DNA of 64,000 nt, taken from the NCBI RefSeq assembly GCF_000472965.1, contig NZ_AXAU01000021.1, positions 62,001 through 126,000 on the forward strand. Reading direction: 5' to 3'. Shown one piece after another: positions 8,689 through 18,057 of this stretch. The DNA is from Bradyrhizobium murdochi (GTDB lineage: Bacteria > Pseudomonadota > Alphaproteobacteria > Rhizobiales > Xanthobacteraceae). The position numbers and the translations under genes are program-made. The notes beneath the pieces are model-generated. The model was not told where the DNA came from. It did not search any database and saw only the letters and a program-made list of their open reading frames with translations. The stretch's first letter is position 1. Each line of letters starts with the position of its first letter.

Positions 8689-9361
8689 GGAGCACGCCGG
8701 CCACCTCGTCCTCTGCCGCGGTAATGACGCGATCGGACTTGCTGATCAGCAAGTCCTGCGGTCGCTTGCCCCCGAGGAAGCTATTGGCCGACGCAAACCA
8801 GTAGGCTAGGCCCCAATCGTCCTTCTGACCGCGAAAGACCTCTAGCACCTTCGCTAGGCCTTTAGTCGGCCTGTAGTCGGTCGAGGCATCCAAGGCATAA
8901 CCCGGGAAGTAGTCTACGCCGCGATGATGCACCGCGAAGATCTGCCCATCCTTCTTCCACTTGTTCGGTTGAGCGCTTGGATTGCTGGCGCTGAATCCGG
9001 CTACCTTGGCGACCTGTGCCGCTGTCATCCAATCGCCGGTCTCGAGCACGCGTTTGCGTGCTTCGGCTGTCATGCGAGCTTCGATCAGCTTGTGTTCCGG
9101 AAGGGGTACATCGGGGACGAGGGCCTCGATAATCGAACGGAACATCACATCCTGCCGATGCTCGACGATACTAGAGACGAGCGGAACAAGATTGGCGAGC
9201 GTAGCCACAAGCGCCCGAACAGCTGGTTTGTTGCCATGCTTCAACGTCAAAGCGACCACCTGCTCCACGGGCAGTTGGGCCAGACGGTTGCTTACCTCTT
9301 CGGGGGTTCCGGTAACGGTTGCGACACCCGAGAGTTCGAGGGTTTTCTCGGCCGTGGTCAT
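8681..9361 (-). CDS. Antitoxin of the RES toxin (MbcA/ParS/Xre-type C-terminus)
   Basis: A 226-residue protein directly upstream of and overlapping the RES toxin gene. The C-terminal end (AYWFASANSFLGGKRPQDLLISKSDRVITAAEDEVAG) follows the toxin-binding pattern 'W...pn..LGG..P.dlL' of Xre/MbcA antitoxins. Residues ~105-125 (GDWMTAAQVAKVAGFSASNP) look like a helix-turn-helix. It is longer than usual; the N-terminal 100 residues are not recognised. It likely represses the operon through the repeat upstream. Confidence 0.75.
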   Translation of the reverse strand: MTTAEKTLELSGVATVTGTPEEVSNRLAQLPVEQVVALTLKHGNKPAVRALVATLANLVPLVSSIVEHRQDVMFRSIIEALVPDVPLPEHKLIEARMTAEARKRVLETGDWMTAAQVAKVAGFSASNPSAQPNKWKKDGQIFAVHHRGVDYFPGYALDASTDYRPTKGLAKVLEVFRGQKDDWGLAYWFASANSFLGGKRPQDLLISKSDRVITAAEDEVAGVLHG

Positions 9362-9381
9362 GGCTTAGGTCCATATGATGA

Positions 9382-9407
9382 CGGTTATCAATATAATACA
9401 ATAACCG
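9382..9407. promoter_or_regulatory. Operator-like inverted repeat of the RES module
   Basis: Perfect arms CGGTTAT / ATAACCG around a 12-base AT-rich spacer, 20-45 bases upstream of the antitoxin start, extended imperfectly on both sides. Fits autoregulation by the antitoxin. Confidence 0.65.
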
Positions 9408-9565
9408 AAATCATCAAGGACCTTTCCGAAGCTTTCGAATAATCAGCAAAATCGGCCTGTTCGGGGTAAGCAAGACGTCGAAGCTGGTTCCTGCCCCGCT
9501 ATTGGCTGGCAGCCGGTTGCGCTCACAAGCTGGGCAAATTTTCAGGATTATAGGCGGAGCTAGCA

Positions 9566-10135
9566 GCAGGCAGACAGGACCGACTGCTCTATTACGTCTT
9601 TGATCTCCCATGGCGCGATGGTGACCTTCGCAATTCTCCCCAGATCGAACGCAAGCAGGCGCTACTGGACCAGCTCGGCGAGAACGGCCTGTACTGTACT
9701 CTGAACATCTCACCGGCGATGGCCAACAGATGTTCGAATATGCCGCTAAATTGAACTGGGAAGGCATCATCTCTAAACGAGACGCTCCTTACCGTTCCGA
9801 GCGCAATGAGAATTGGCTGAAGATCAAGGTCCACACCGGCAAGTTTCCCGTCGTGGGATTTGTCAAAGACCCTACTGGTGTCGCGGCTCTGTACCTTGGC
9901 AAGCAGAAGGGCAAAGATCTCGTCTACATGGGCAAGGTCGGGACCGGCTGGTCTCGCACTATCTCCAGCCAGATTAGAAAACAACTCGACACCGTGGTTA
10001 GCCCGAAGTCCAAGCTAACCAGACCCATCAGGAAGCCGAAAGCAACATGGGTCGAACCGCAATTCTACGCGGACGTTGAATACCGCGACTCACGGAGGGA
10101 TTGCTACGTGCCAGTTCGTTCAAAGGGATTTCGCG
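9566..10135 (+). pseudogene. ligD: ATP-dependent DNA ligase D (ligase domain) remnant
   Basis: Pieces of the LigD ligase domain: LLYYVFDLPWRDGDLRNSP and IERKQALLDQL in one frame, then after a shift near 9690 YSEHLTGDGQQMFEYAAKLN and WEGIISKRDAPYRSERNENW with WLKIKVHTGKFPVVGFVKD in another. The nucleotidyl-transferase KxDG motif, the polymerase part and the C-terminus are missing; the end (GLLRASSFKG) lies in a third frame at about 10100-10130. Originally a non-homologous end-joining ligase; now a relic. Confidence 0.8.
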
Positions 10136-10137
10136 GA

Positions 10138-10326
10138 ATGATAAACCCTGATTGCACTGTCTGCTTCGGACTGGGATGGGTATGCGAAAATCATCCCCAG
10201 CGGGCATGGAGCGAAGATGTCGGGTGTCAGTGCGGAGCAGGAATGCCCTGCGAATGCGTCAGTGCTGACGGGCTTGAGAAGCCTGACGTGAGCCAAATCC
10301 TCGAAGCCCCGTCCACACTTCATTAG
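10138..10326 (+). CDS. Small cysteine-rich (zinc-binding-like) protein
   Basis: A 62-residue protein with CTVCFGLGWVCENHPQRAW and GCQCGAGMPCEC, matching a short rhizobial family with the pattern CxxCxGxGWVCENHPxxPW...GCxCGAGMPCEC. Five or more cysteines suggest metal binding. The frame is open upstream into the LigD relic, so the ATG at 10138 is chosen by similarity; a fused LigD-tail version could also be translated. Function unknown. Confidence 0.6.
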   Translation: MINPDCTVCFGLGWVCENHPQRAWSEDVGCQCGAGMPCECVSADGLEKPDVSQILEAPSTLH

Positions 10327-10726
10327 CGTCGCGTCGTTTTCCGGCGATTGTACGCCGAACGGTTCACTGGTCTCAAGGAAATCGCCTCGCGTTGCGCTTT
10401 GCTTGCAATCGATGCTGGGGGGCGCTGCATCTTGAGGCTAAACGCCGGTTGGCGTGTTCGCCTTAGCAAGCGACCCTAGCTGCTTCACTTCCTTATCGCT
10501 GCACGGCTGACGTGAGCGCCGCTTGTACTTCGGGTTTGCTTTGCGCCACCCTTCTTGCCGGTGGGCGATCTAGGCCGCTTCCATGCTGGTCGTGGTGCCG
10601 GCGTACCTCCACCCTAATGTAGGTTAAGGCATGAATCAGCAGACTGGTTCCCGTACTCGATGTTCAGATGACGTTCATGTTCGCAGCGCTAACGCGGCCT
10701 GCATCCGTGGCACGTAGGGGGGACGC
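10327..10726. other. Stretch with no supported gene
   Basis: On the minus strand near 10450-10560 a short run reads CSDKEVKQLGSLAKANTP, like the start of small Myb/HTH-like rhizobial proteins (KEVKxLRSLAKxNTP), but it is interrupted by stops. Nothing else recognisable. Confidence 0.35.
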
Positions 10727-11010
10727 ATGAAACCCTGTGACCCGATGGCCATCGCGCTAGACCGGCTCCTTGCTTACCGCGCTGCTCGCATCGATCCGAT
10801 AGTTGGAATGTACAGCCAGGATGCAGTGATTGAATGCGCCTGCGGAGGCCGCAGGATCATCCACGGTCAGGAGGGTATCGCAGCATATTGGCGACGGCGC
10901 TTCATCGAAAGCCAGCACTTGAACTAGAAAATTTGCAAGTGGGCGGGGGCGCCGTGGTGGTTTCCTACCGAACGAGTAGCGATATCGTTCAGGCCTTGCC
11001 TGAGGATGGG
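10727..11010 (+). pseudogene. NTF2/SnoaL-like small protein, frameshifted
   Basis: The frame MDPMAIALDR-type start followed by IDPIVGMYSQDAVIECACG and GQEGIAAYWRRRF is the N-terminal cone-fold region of SnoaL/NTF2-like proteins. After a shift near 10905 a second frame continues PALELENLQVGGGAVVVSYR, the expected central sheet. The end is lost. Role unknown. Confidence 0.5.
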
Positions 11011-11197
11011 CTGATGAGCCGTTGCCGGTGCGGGCCGATCCGATCGGCGTATCGGCACACCCGCAGAATTACTAGCAATTGCTGCACCCAGCTGCTGTTT
11101 TCATTCAGGCGAATTCGAGCAAGTCGCCCAATCTTTCTTATTGTCTCTCATTGCGGTCGGGTGTGTGATAGGGCATCGGGCAGGCAGGGGCGCTACA

Positions 11198-11374
11198 ATG
11201 CAGGACATGGCATCTCAGGCCGAAAAGCTGCGGAGCGATGCCGCAGCATGTGAGCTAATCCGAAATACGGCCATCGCTCCCAACAAGCGAGAACTATTCG
11301 AGCGGCTAGCGCGACACTTGTCGGTACTGGCCACCGAAGTGGAAAAGTCGATGCTGGAGAGCGGCAAGAGGTGA
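11198..11374 (+). CDS. Small conserved hypothetical protein
   Basis: A 58-residue helical protein, MQDMASQAEKLRSDAAACEL followed by NTAIAPNKRELFERLARHLSVLATEVEKSM, like a family of short bradyrhizobial proteins ('AxxLRxDAxxCxLI...A..P.KRELFxRLAxHLxVLAxEVE'). I chose the ATG at 11198 because similarity starts there. No function known. Confidence 0.55.
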   Translation: MQDMASQAEKLRSDAAACELIRNTAIAPNKRELFERLARHLSVLATEVEKSMLESGKR

Positions 11375-12179
11375 TGCTTGCTAGCGGTTCGGCAGGCCTC
11401 TGAACATCGCTTTCCAGTTCGAGAAATCATAAAACCCGGTCCAATCATGAACCGGCGACTCCGCAGCGTTCGCAATAGAACTCGCCAGAACAATAGTTGG
11501 TTCGTCGTTCCTGCTTCGCTCGATACATCGTCAAGCAATGCGGACAGGAGAAATGAACAGTGACTTGGCTATCATTGCTCATCAAAGGCCACCCAGTTCT
11601 CAGGAGGGGACAGCCGACGCGGGGCCCGTTTATGCCGCGGCTGTCCCTGCGCCCACCTGTCGGAATATTGAAGCCCAGGGCGGCTAGGCGCGATATCCTT
11701 GGGAGCTAACAAACTCGACAACATGCAATGTCGGACGACATGCGGCGGCCACGCCATGACTGGTGCACCCACCCGGAATGGCTCGTTGAAAGAATGGACA
11801 CGCTGCATCGACTAGCAGAGTACTGGACGGCAAAAGGGCCGCATTCGCTGCGGCCCTCCGCCAGCCCAAATATTTGTTCGGGATGAAAACACCACGCTGG
11901 CAATACTAACTTTACAGCCTTCCACAAGATTGAGGATTCCGTAGAATCACGGTGTTTGGAGGCCGGACAAACAGTGCAAACACGCACTGACGCGACGAAG
12001 TTTGGGAAGGCCGCGGCAAGATAGGCTCTTCCAAAGGCGTATTGACCGACGCCGTCTGGTACCTCCAAAGACAATTGTGTTCCGCGGTGAGGTCTCGAAT
12101 TGCGAGTTCTCCGTTACGTAGACGTGTTCTTACTTGTCTACTCTCCGCTTCCAAACGACCGCCCACAGTGGGAAATGGG
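11375..12179. other. Stretch with no supported gene
   Basis: No reading frame here looks like a real gene on either strand. The only structure I see is a hairpin at 11835-11857. Confidence 0.4.
11835..11857 (-). terminator. Hairpin terminator-like structure
   Basis: Perfect 8-base arms AGGGCCGC/GCGGCCCT around a 7-base loop; read on the minus strand the stem is followed by TTTT. No gene is visible that it would serve, so it may be left from a lost one. Confidence 0.45.
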
Positions 12180-12816
12180 ATGACTCAGCAACAACTTAGC
12201 AAGATATGGACGGTCGTCGGCCTGTTTCTGCTCTATTACGCGCTGAATACTTGGATTTGTTGTTCAGGGCGGGCAAGAGATCTTCGGCGTCAAGTTGATT
12301 GTCGGCAACCGCGTTCCTGCCGCGATGTGGGGCATTCCCCTGACCTGCATCGTTCTGCTTGTAAATTCCCTAGTTGGACTGCGCTACGCCCAGCCCACGC
12401 CGCCCGGCCACTGGCACGATCGTATCCCGATCGTCGGCTTCGAAAGCATCGTGACGAATTCGCCGGAAGGCAAAGTTTATCAAGGGGTGATGCTCTTTCT
12501 TCTTTCCCTTCTTCCCGCAGCGGTCCTCATTCATTTCTGGCGCATCTTCAACAGCGCCAAGGTCGTCACGACCGATGATCCGCCAAAGCTCGTGAGCAGT
12601 ATCTGGGACTGGTCCGCGCTGGCCAAACTCGATGATCCCGCGCGCATCTGCACCGACGTTATCCGCGAGGGCAGGAAAATGACGTGCGAGAAAAACGCCA
12701 CCCTTTTGCCGGGATTGGAGCCAACCCTGTTCGCTGTGTTGACCGCGGTGGCAGTACTCGCCTTGGTGATACACTGGCGTGCCGTGTTCCGGCGAAGCCC
12801 GAAGCACGTTGAATAG
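12180..12816 (+). pseudogene. Membrane protein of unknown function, one frameshift
   Basis: Starts MTQQQLSKIWTVVGLFLLYY (first membrane segment), shifts frame near 12255 and continues VQGGQEIFGVKLIVGNRVP, a second segment (MWGIPLTCIVLLVNSLVGL), a third (GVMLFLLSLLPAAVLIHFW) and a last one (TLFAVLTAVAVLALVIHWRAVF). The downstream part alone could start at a TTG at 12295. Family not recognised. It lies upstream of the next gene in the same direction. Confidence 0.5.
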
Positions 12817-12961
12817 GCCAGCCCGCGTTAGCGGCATTTTGAGCTCGACCTAGGCACGGGGGGCTGTGCAAAGCTGTCGACAAGCGGTGTCGCGCCCTTG
12901 GGCGTTGCATGCGGATACTGTAAGGATCGCAGTTTGCACTCTCTGATTGCGGGGCGAGGCA

Positions 12962-14997
12962 ATGCGTTGGGGTATCTTCCTCCTTCTTGGCGTCCTCGCG
13001 GGCGCTGGCACGTGGTACGCGCTGTCAGGCGATAATCTTCGTGATATCGTCAACACGCATTGGCCTCCGGTGACGTCTGAGCAGCAGCGCCAGACCGCGA
13101 TCGATGGCGCGCTTAGCGCCCTAGAGGCGATGCCGAGTCCCAACATCGCCGCGGGTGTCGACGTCAAAACGATCGAGATGATCGCGGGTGAGTTGCTCAA
13201 GGGCAAGGGCGTCACAAAATTGTCGGTCGAGACCGACCGCCAACTCCTAAAGGTGACGGCAGCTTTCGATCTCTCCTTGCGTCCCGAAGACGCGGGTGAC
13301 GATCCTCAAAAGCGTGCGTGGATCGAGCGCCTCAAGCCACAACTCGCCGGGCGGGCTGAATTCTTCCTGAGCGCCACCACCGCCATGATCACCGCACCAA
13401 AGCGCGCCACACAGGTGAAACTCCTGCCGGCATTCAAATCGCTTCACATCAACAAGATAACGCTCGCGGAGCGTTACGATGCCACCGCTGCCGGCGCGTT
13501 CCTTGCGAGCCTTCTCGAGAGTTATGCCGACAACATCGTCGGTGCGCTGACGAACGCGCCGGTCCTCAATGCCGAGTTGCCCGCCAGCCTTCAGGATCAA
13601 TTCGATCCGTCGGGGCCGATCAAAATCAACCCTGCATCCGGGAGCAGTTTCAAGCTCACGCTTTCGTCGCAACCCGTCCGCAGCCCCTACGAACTCGGAA
13701 GCGCGACGTTACTCATCGACAACAGCCGCGTGATAGTGCTTGCGCAACTCACGCCGCCCGCAAAAACTTTGACCGCAAAGACGGCGTCGAAGGGCGCGTT
13801 CAGCGATCTTGCTGCCGGCTTCACACGCCGCATGTCGGATGGATTTGATCTTCGCGAGGTATCAACCGGTGCGTGGGTTGCGGTTGCGAAGGCGATGATT
13901 GCCGACACCTTCAACAGCGCATTCGCACAAGCACAGGCCTGCATCGCAGGTACCGGCGCCATCCCGAAGCAGACCTTCGAGCAGAAGATCCCTACACCGG
14001 ACGCGTCGGCAATTGATTGCACTCCGAGGGGCGACTGTACGCCGAACCAGGCGTGCGACCTCAACGAAGACACACGAGATTGCCGCCGTTCTCGCAACTG
14101 CCAGCACAATCATGATACGCGTGAGTGCCGCAAATGCGTCGTGGGCGTCTGCGCCAATGAACGATTTGCGAAGCGGCGAAAGCTTCGCAAAACGCCATCT
14201 ATGACGCGGATTATACAGCCTGCGTAAATTTGGGTCCCCTCTATGATGCTGCCTGCGAAGCCCAAAAGGCGACCCAGAATGGGCTCTATGCCACGCAGAA
14301 GACTCAGTGCGAAGCGGAAAAGTCGACCAAGAAGCTCGCCTGCGAAGCGGAGAAGACCGGCCGCAAGATGGCTTGCGAAACGTATAAAGGGGCGGTTGAC
14401 GCACTCCATCGCACCGGCAATGTCGGAAACTTTGACGGCAGCATTTCCGGCACGGGTGATCTTGGGATATGTTTCCGCGATGTGGCATTCTCCGCGGACC
14501 TCGCTAAGCTTTCGATGAAGCTTGAGACGACCGGTTCAGCAAGCCTCGATACCAGCTTCAAATTTACGCCGCTCGATGTCGCGGGCCACATTCTCTGTCA
14601 GTTGCCGTGGACGGCGGACAAGAATATTAACGTGACCGTACCGTCCCAGTCGATTGGCGTTGATGTTACCCTGGCACGCTCGCCTGGCGGGCCCGAATAC
14701 CGTGGGCAGTTGAAGGCGTCTCCCATTCGCTTACACTTCGAGCCGAGCCCGACGTCGCTCGTCCTTCAGAACATCAATTTCTACTTGGCCTGTCCGGTCA
14801 CGGCGCAACTGGTCAACGGCATGACACTCAACTTGGCGCCCTTTGTTCCGGAACTCCTGAAGGACTACACACACACCCTCGATCCAATCGATTTCTCGTT
14901 TATCCCGACGATTCCAGATCAGCCGCTGTTCGGACGGACCATCAAGCCCACAGCGTCCGAGACCCCCAAGGCCTTGATCGTTTCCGGTGCACCTTAA
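12962..14997 (+). pseudogene. Large membrane-anchored protein with Cys-rich repeat linker, one frameshift
   Basis: Two long frames join into one protein of roughly 680 residues if a single base shift at about 14157-14170 is repaired. N-terminus MRWGIFLLLGVLAGAGTWYA is a membrane anchor; residues ~30-350 form a beta-rich domain; then a Cys-rich stretch (CTPRGDCTPNQACDL, CRRSRNCQHNHDTRECRKC) and repeats of the form CEAxKAxQN...YxAxxxxC (CEAAKASQNAIYDADYTAC, CEAQKATQNGLYATQKTQC, CEAEKSTKKLA), then a second beta-rich C-terminal domain. I do not recognise the family. The frame break sits in the repeat, so the two halves might in principle be made separately. Confidence 0.6.
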
Positions 14998-15135
14998 GCG
15001 GGCGTTGTGATGACGTGTTGCGCCTCTGAAGCTCCGTCCGGACAGCTATCTGGAGCCCTGGCCGTTGCTCGCATGCACCAGCGGCACATCGAGCAATTAT
15101 TCCGATCATGCAAATACCCATCTTCGAGCGCGCCT

Positions 15136-16446
15136 TCATGCTGAAAATTGAATGGTATTGTTGCTCTTTAGCTCCAGAACATAGCGTTTCAGGCTCTTCG
15201 CTACAAAACTACCCGCGCCTCGGCGTCGGAACAGGGATGCGATAACATTATCAAGGCGGCGCACCAAGTCATCATACGTGAGGATGTCCATCATGTTGGA
15301 ATACTTGCGCTTGATCACCTCGAGATCGAATAGCTGATCGTCCGCAAGCGCAGATTTCCCGTCAGCTCCTTTGTCGCGTCCCAACAAGATCATGGCTTTC
15401 GGGCTGGTCACCCGGATCTGCATGCCGTTCGGGAGCAAGTTGGCATATTTCTTGGTGAGCTGCCGCTCACCTTCGACGCCCCATTTCGAAAGGTGGAAGA
15501 GATTTTCTCGGCCTGCATGATCGTTCCAGACAGCTCCTTCGTGGGGACGTTGTTGCCCCGATAAAGGCCCCGGCTCAACAGCACGTCGTTGAACGGCTTC
15601 TTGATCTCGATGACATCGATACTTCCCCCGGCATCGATGAGACAGATATCGATGAACCTGTTTTTCCGTGTTCCAGGCCTGGAATAAAAATCTGCGACAG
15701 TGACGCCTTCGAGTACGGCAATGTATTTTGGAAACAGCAGGAGGATCACTTTGATGTCAGCCGTTGCCAGTCCTTTTCACTGTAAGCTGTTGCGTCGACG
15801 AGCCAAACCAAAATGGTGTCAACAGCACGTACTTGTCGATTTCGGCCTGGATGAGTTCAGGGTCATCCAAAGGAGCGGCCGACACGGCCGAACCTCGCCG
15901 CTCGAGATAGGCTTCGTATTTCTCTCTCGCGGCCGCGTTGCCATCGAGGATCTCCCCCACGATCGCCTTGACCCGCGCGCTGGCATACTGATCGAGTTCG
16001 GTCGAGTTTGGGAATTTTGCCAGAAGCTCGCGAAAAATCTCAACCGGTATCCCGTCTTGCCGTGAACCTCCGACGACGATCTCGCCGGAGGTTGGCTTCA
16101 CCTTCTCGATGCGCGGGAAAATGCGGAGGTTGCGCTCCGCGATGAAGGTTTTTCGCTCAAGGCGGAGGCCGTTGACCGTAATCAGCACATCGTGGTCGCA
16201 CCCCAAAATCCGGCCCGGAATCCGATAATAGCCGGCTTTCTTCTCCGCGAAGTGGAATTCGTAGATCGGCTCCTCGCCGCCGCGCTTCGAAGGAGCCTTC
16301 AACAGGTCGGCGGGTTCAAAGGTGAAGCCATTGCTTACGGTGACCTTGCCGTCGTCCTTCAGCCGTTTCGAGGCCCACTCAGGATCGTTGTTCTCGACTT
16401 CGTACAGGAGGACTAATCCTCGGTCGTCTTCTTCAAAGCTGATCAT
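15136..16446 (-). pseudogene. Shedu-type anti-phage nuclease (DUF4263), two frameshifts
   Basis: Three consecutive frames rebuild a Shedu/SduA-like protein of about 435 residues. N-terminal part (LVLLYEVENNDPEWASKRL, GYYRIPGRILGCDHDVLITV) is the regulatory half; the nuclease core reads FIDICLIDAGGSIDVIEIKK then SRGLYRGNNVPTKELSGTIM-QAEK, with the D...ExK-type acidic/lysine residues expected of the PD-(D/E)XK fold; the C-terminal part is LLPNGMQIRVTSPKAMILLG. Frameshifts lie near 15770 and at the A-run around 15497. Shedu proteins are single-gene defence systems. This copy should be inactive unless the breaks are sequencing errors. It follows the Argonaute gene on the same strand. Confidence 0.75.
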
Positions 16447-16503
16447 GCCGGATTACCAATGCACTGCGCCCGTGACCCCAGTCACAAGGAAGCTAGCGCA
16501 CGT

Positions 16504-18057
16504 TCAAACATAGAACTTGAATGGCTGACGTTCCTCTCCTTTCGCCGACCCCATGGTGAGGACGTCTCCGACCATCCGCGCAAACCGGACAGTGACGGGC
16601 AGGCCATCATTGAAGTTGCAGGAATTGTAGTTGATCTTGGTGAGACCCATGATGTCTGCGAGCACCGTGCGGATGTCGGGCTTTGCGTTCTTGCTCTTCA
16701 TGACGGTGATATGCAGCGGGTTGGGCGTCTCTGGCCCAATGTAAGTATCGAGCTGTGGCACATAACCCGTCGTCCAGAGATAGGCCGTCTGATCATCGAG
16801 CAGGAGCGCGGTCCCCCGCAGCACGGGATAGTCGCCATCGCGGAAAAGCTTAGTCTCGCCGCCTGTCGATCGAATGCGCACGCCGATGATGTGGTCCCTT
16901 TCGGCGCCGCCTCGACAAAGGCGTTCCACTCTTCTTCGTTGAAATAGGTCTGCCCATGGATGAAAAGCTCCTTAGGCGGCCCGCCATGCGTCTCGGCGTA
17001 GGTCTTCAGCACCAAAGCGAGCAGGCTTTTCGCCGCGGGCGCCTTGAGATGAAACTCGTAGTCTCCGGTCTTCCACGGTCCGTTGGCACCGCGGAAGACA
17101 ACACCGTCTCCCTCGTTGAGAAACATCTGCGCCGCGCAGCAGGCATGACCATCGGGGTCGTTCGGCAGGCTCTTGTAGACCATGCCGATGTAACAGACCC
17201 CCGGTCGAACGTCGGCCAGCCGCCACGGCGGCTTGGGCTGCGTCTTGTAGTAAAGACCGGTCGCGAGATTCCAGGCGATCGTTGCAGCATCCTGTGTCTT
17301 GCGCACCGGATAACCGGCCTTATTGAGGAAAGCGTCGGCGCAATCGTCGTCTCACGGACCAACTGCGTCGGCGCGATCGCCAGGAATTCAGCTTTGATCC
17401 TGCGATGGAAATCGGGAACGTCCTCGAAAATCGCCTCCTCTGTCTGATGATGGCGCCCATGGCAGCGAGCAGCGGGACACTCTCCTTCGCCTTCTGCCGC
17501 TTGGTGAACTCGCCCTTTTCCATCGGCAGGCCGGTTCGCTTGGACTGAGGCCTGCATCGCTCGTAGACGATCTCGGGCAGAACCAAGATCCAGACGTCGA
17601 CCGATCGCTCGTCGTTCCGCAAGTGCTGCTTTACGCGATCGATGTAGAGCCGTGCGACCTTGTCGACGGCCTCGTTCAGGTTGACGATGCGCGTTGCGCG
17701 ATCGATGTCCTTCCACGGAATCGACAGGGCGCTGCATTCGTCCGGCTCGAACGAAATCCCGAACGCCTCATCCAAGCCCGGGAAGTCCGCCAGGTGCAGC
17801 CGGTCGGCCTTCTCGCCTTTTCCGGGCGGCGGAACCCGGACAGCCGATTTGAGCTTGCGACCCCATGCACGAAAATGCGCGATCCCATCAGTGGTGCCGA
17901 CCACGCCGACCCCGATTTCCCGGCTTTTCTTCGCCTTGGCATGAGGTCCGTACAGGAACAATCCGGCCTTGGGGTGCGGACTGCGCTGCGAAAATGCAAA
18001 CTCAAGCTGCGGTTCGCCAAAGTGTTCGACCCGCAGCGATTTCTCCGGAAATCTCAT
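16504..18057 (-). pseudogene. Short prokaryotic Argonaute (MID-PIWI), three frameshifts
   Basis: Four frames rebuild one protein of about 515 residues. MID part: FGEPQLEFAFSQRSPHPKAG, RIVNLNEAVDKVARLYIDRV, DVWILVLPEIVYERCRP. PIWI part: AWNLATGLYYKTQPKPPWRL, GVCYIGMVYKSL, PKELFIHGQTYFNEEEWNAF, HIIGVRIRSTGGETKLFRDG, GTALLLDDQTAYLWTTGYVP, PNPLHITVMKSKNAKPDI. There are no PAZ or N domains, and the first catalytic Asp is absent (YIGMVY), as in the inactive short Argonautes that act as guide-RNA sensors. Frameshifts lie near 17450, 17325 and 16880. Its ATG overlaps the stop of the APAZ partner (ATGA), so they were one operon. Confidence 0.78.

Noticed and set aside
12410..12425. TGGCACG at 12413 as a sigma-54 promoter
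   Set aside because: No TTGC at the right distance, and it lies inside a coding frame; the same holds for TGGCACG at 13008 and 14670.
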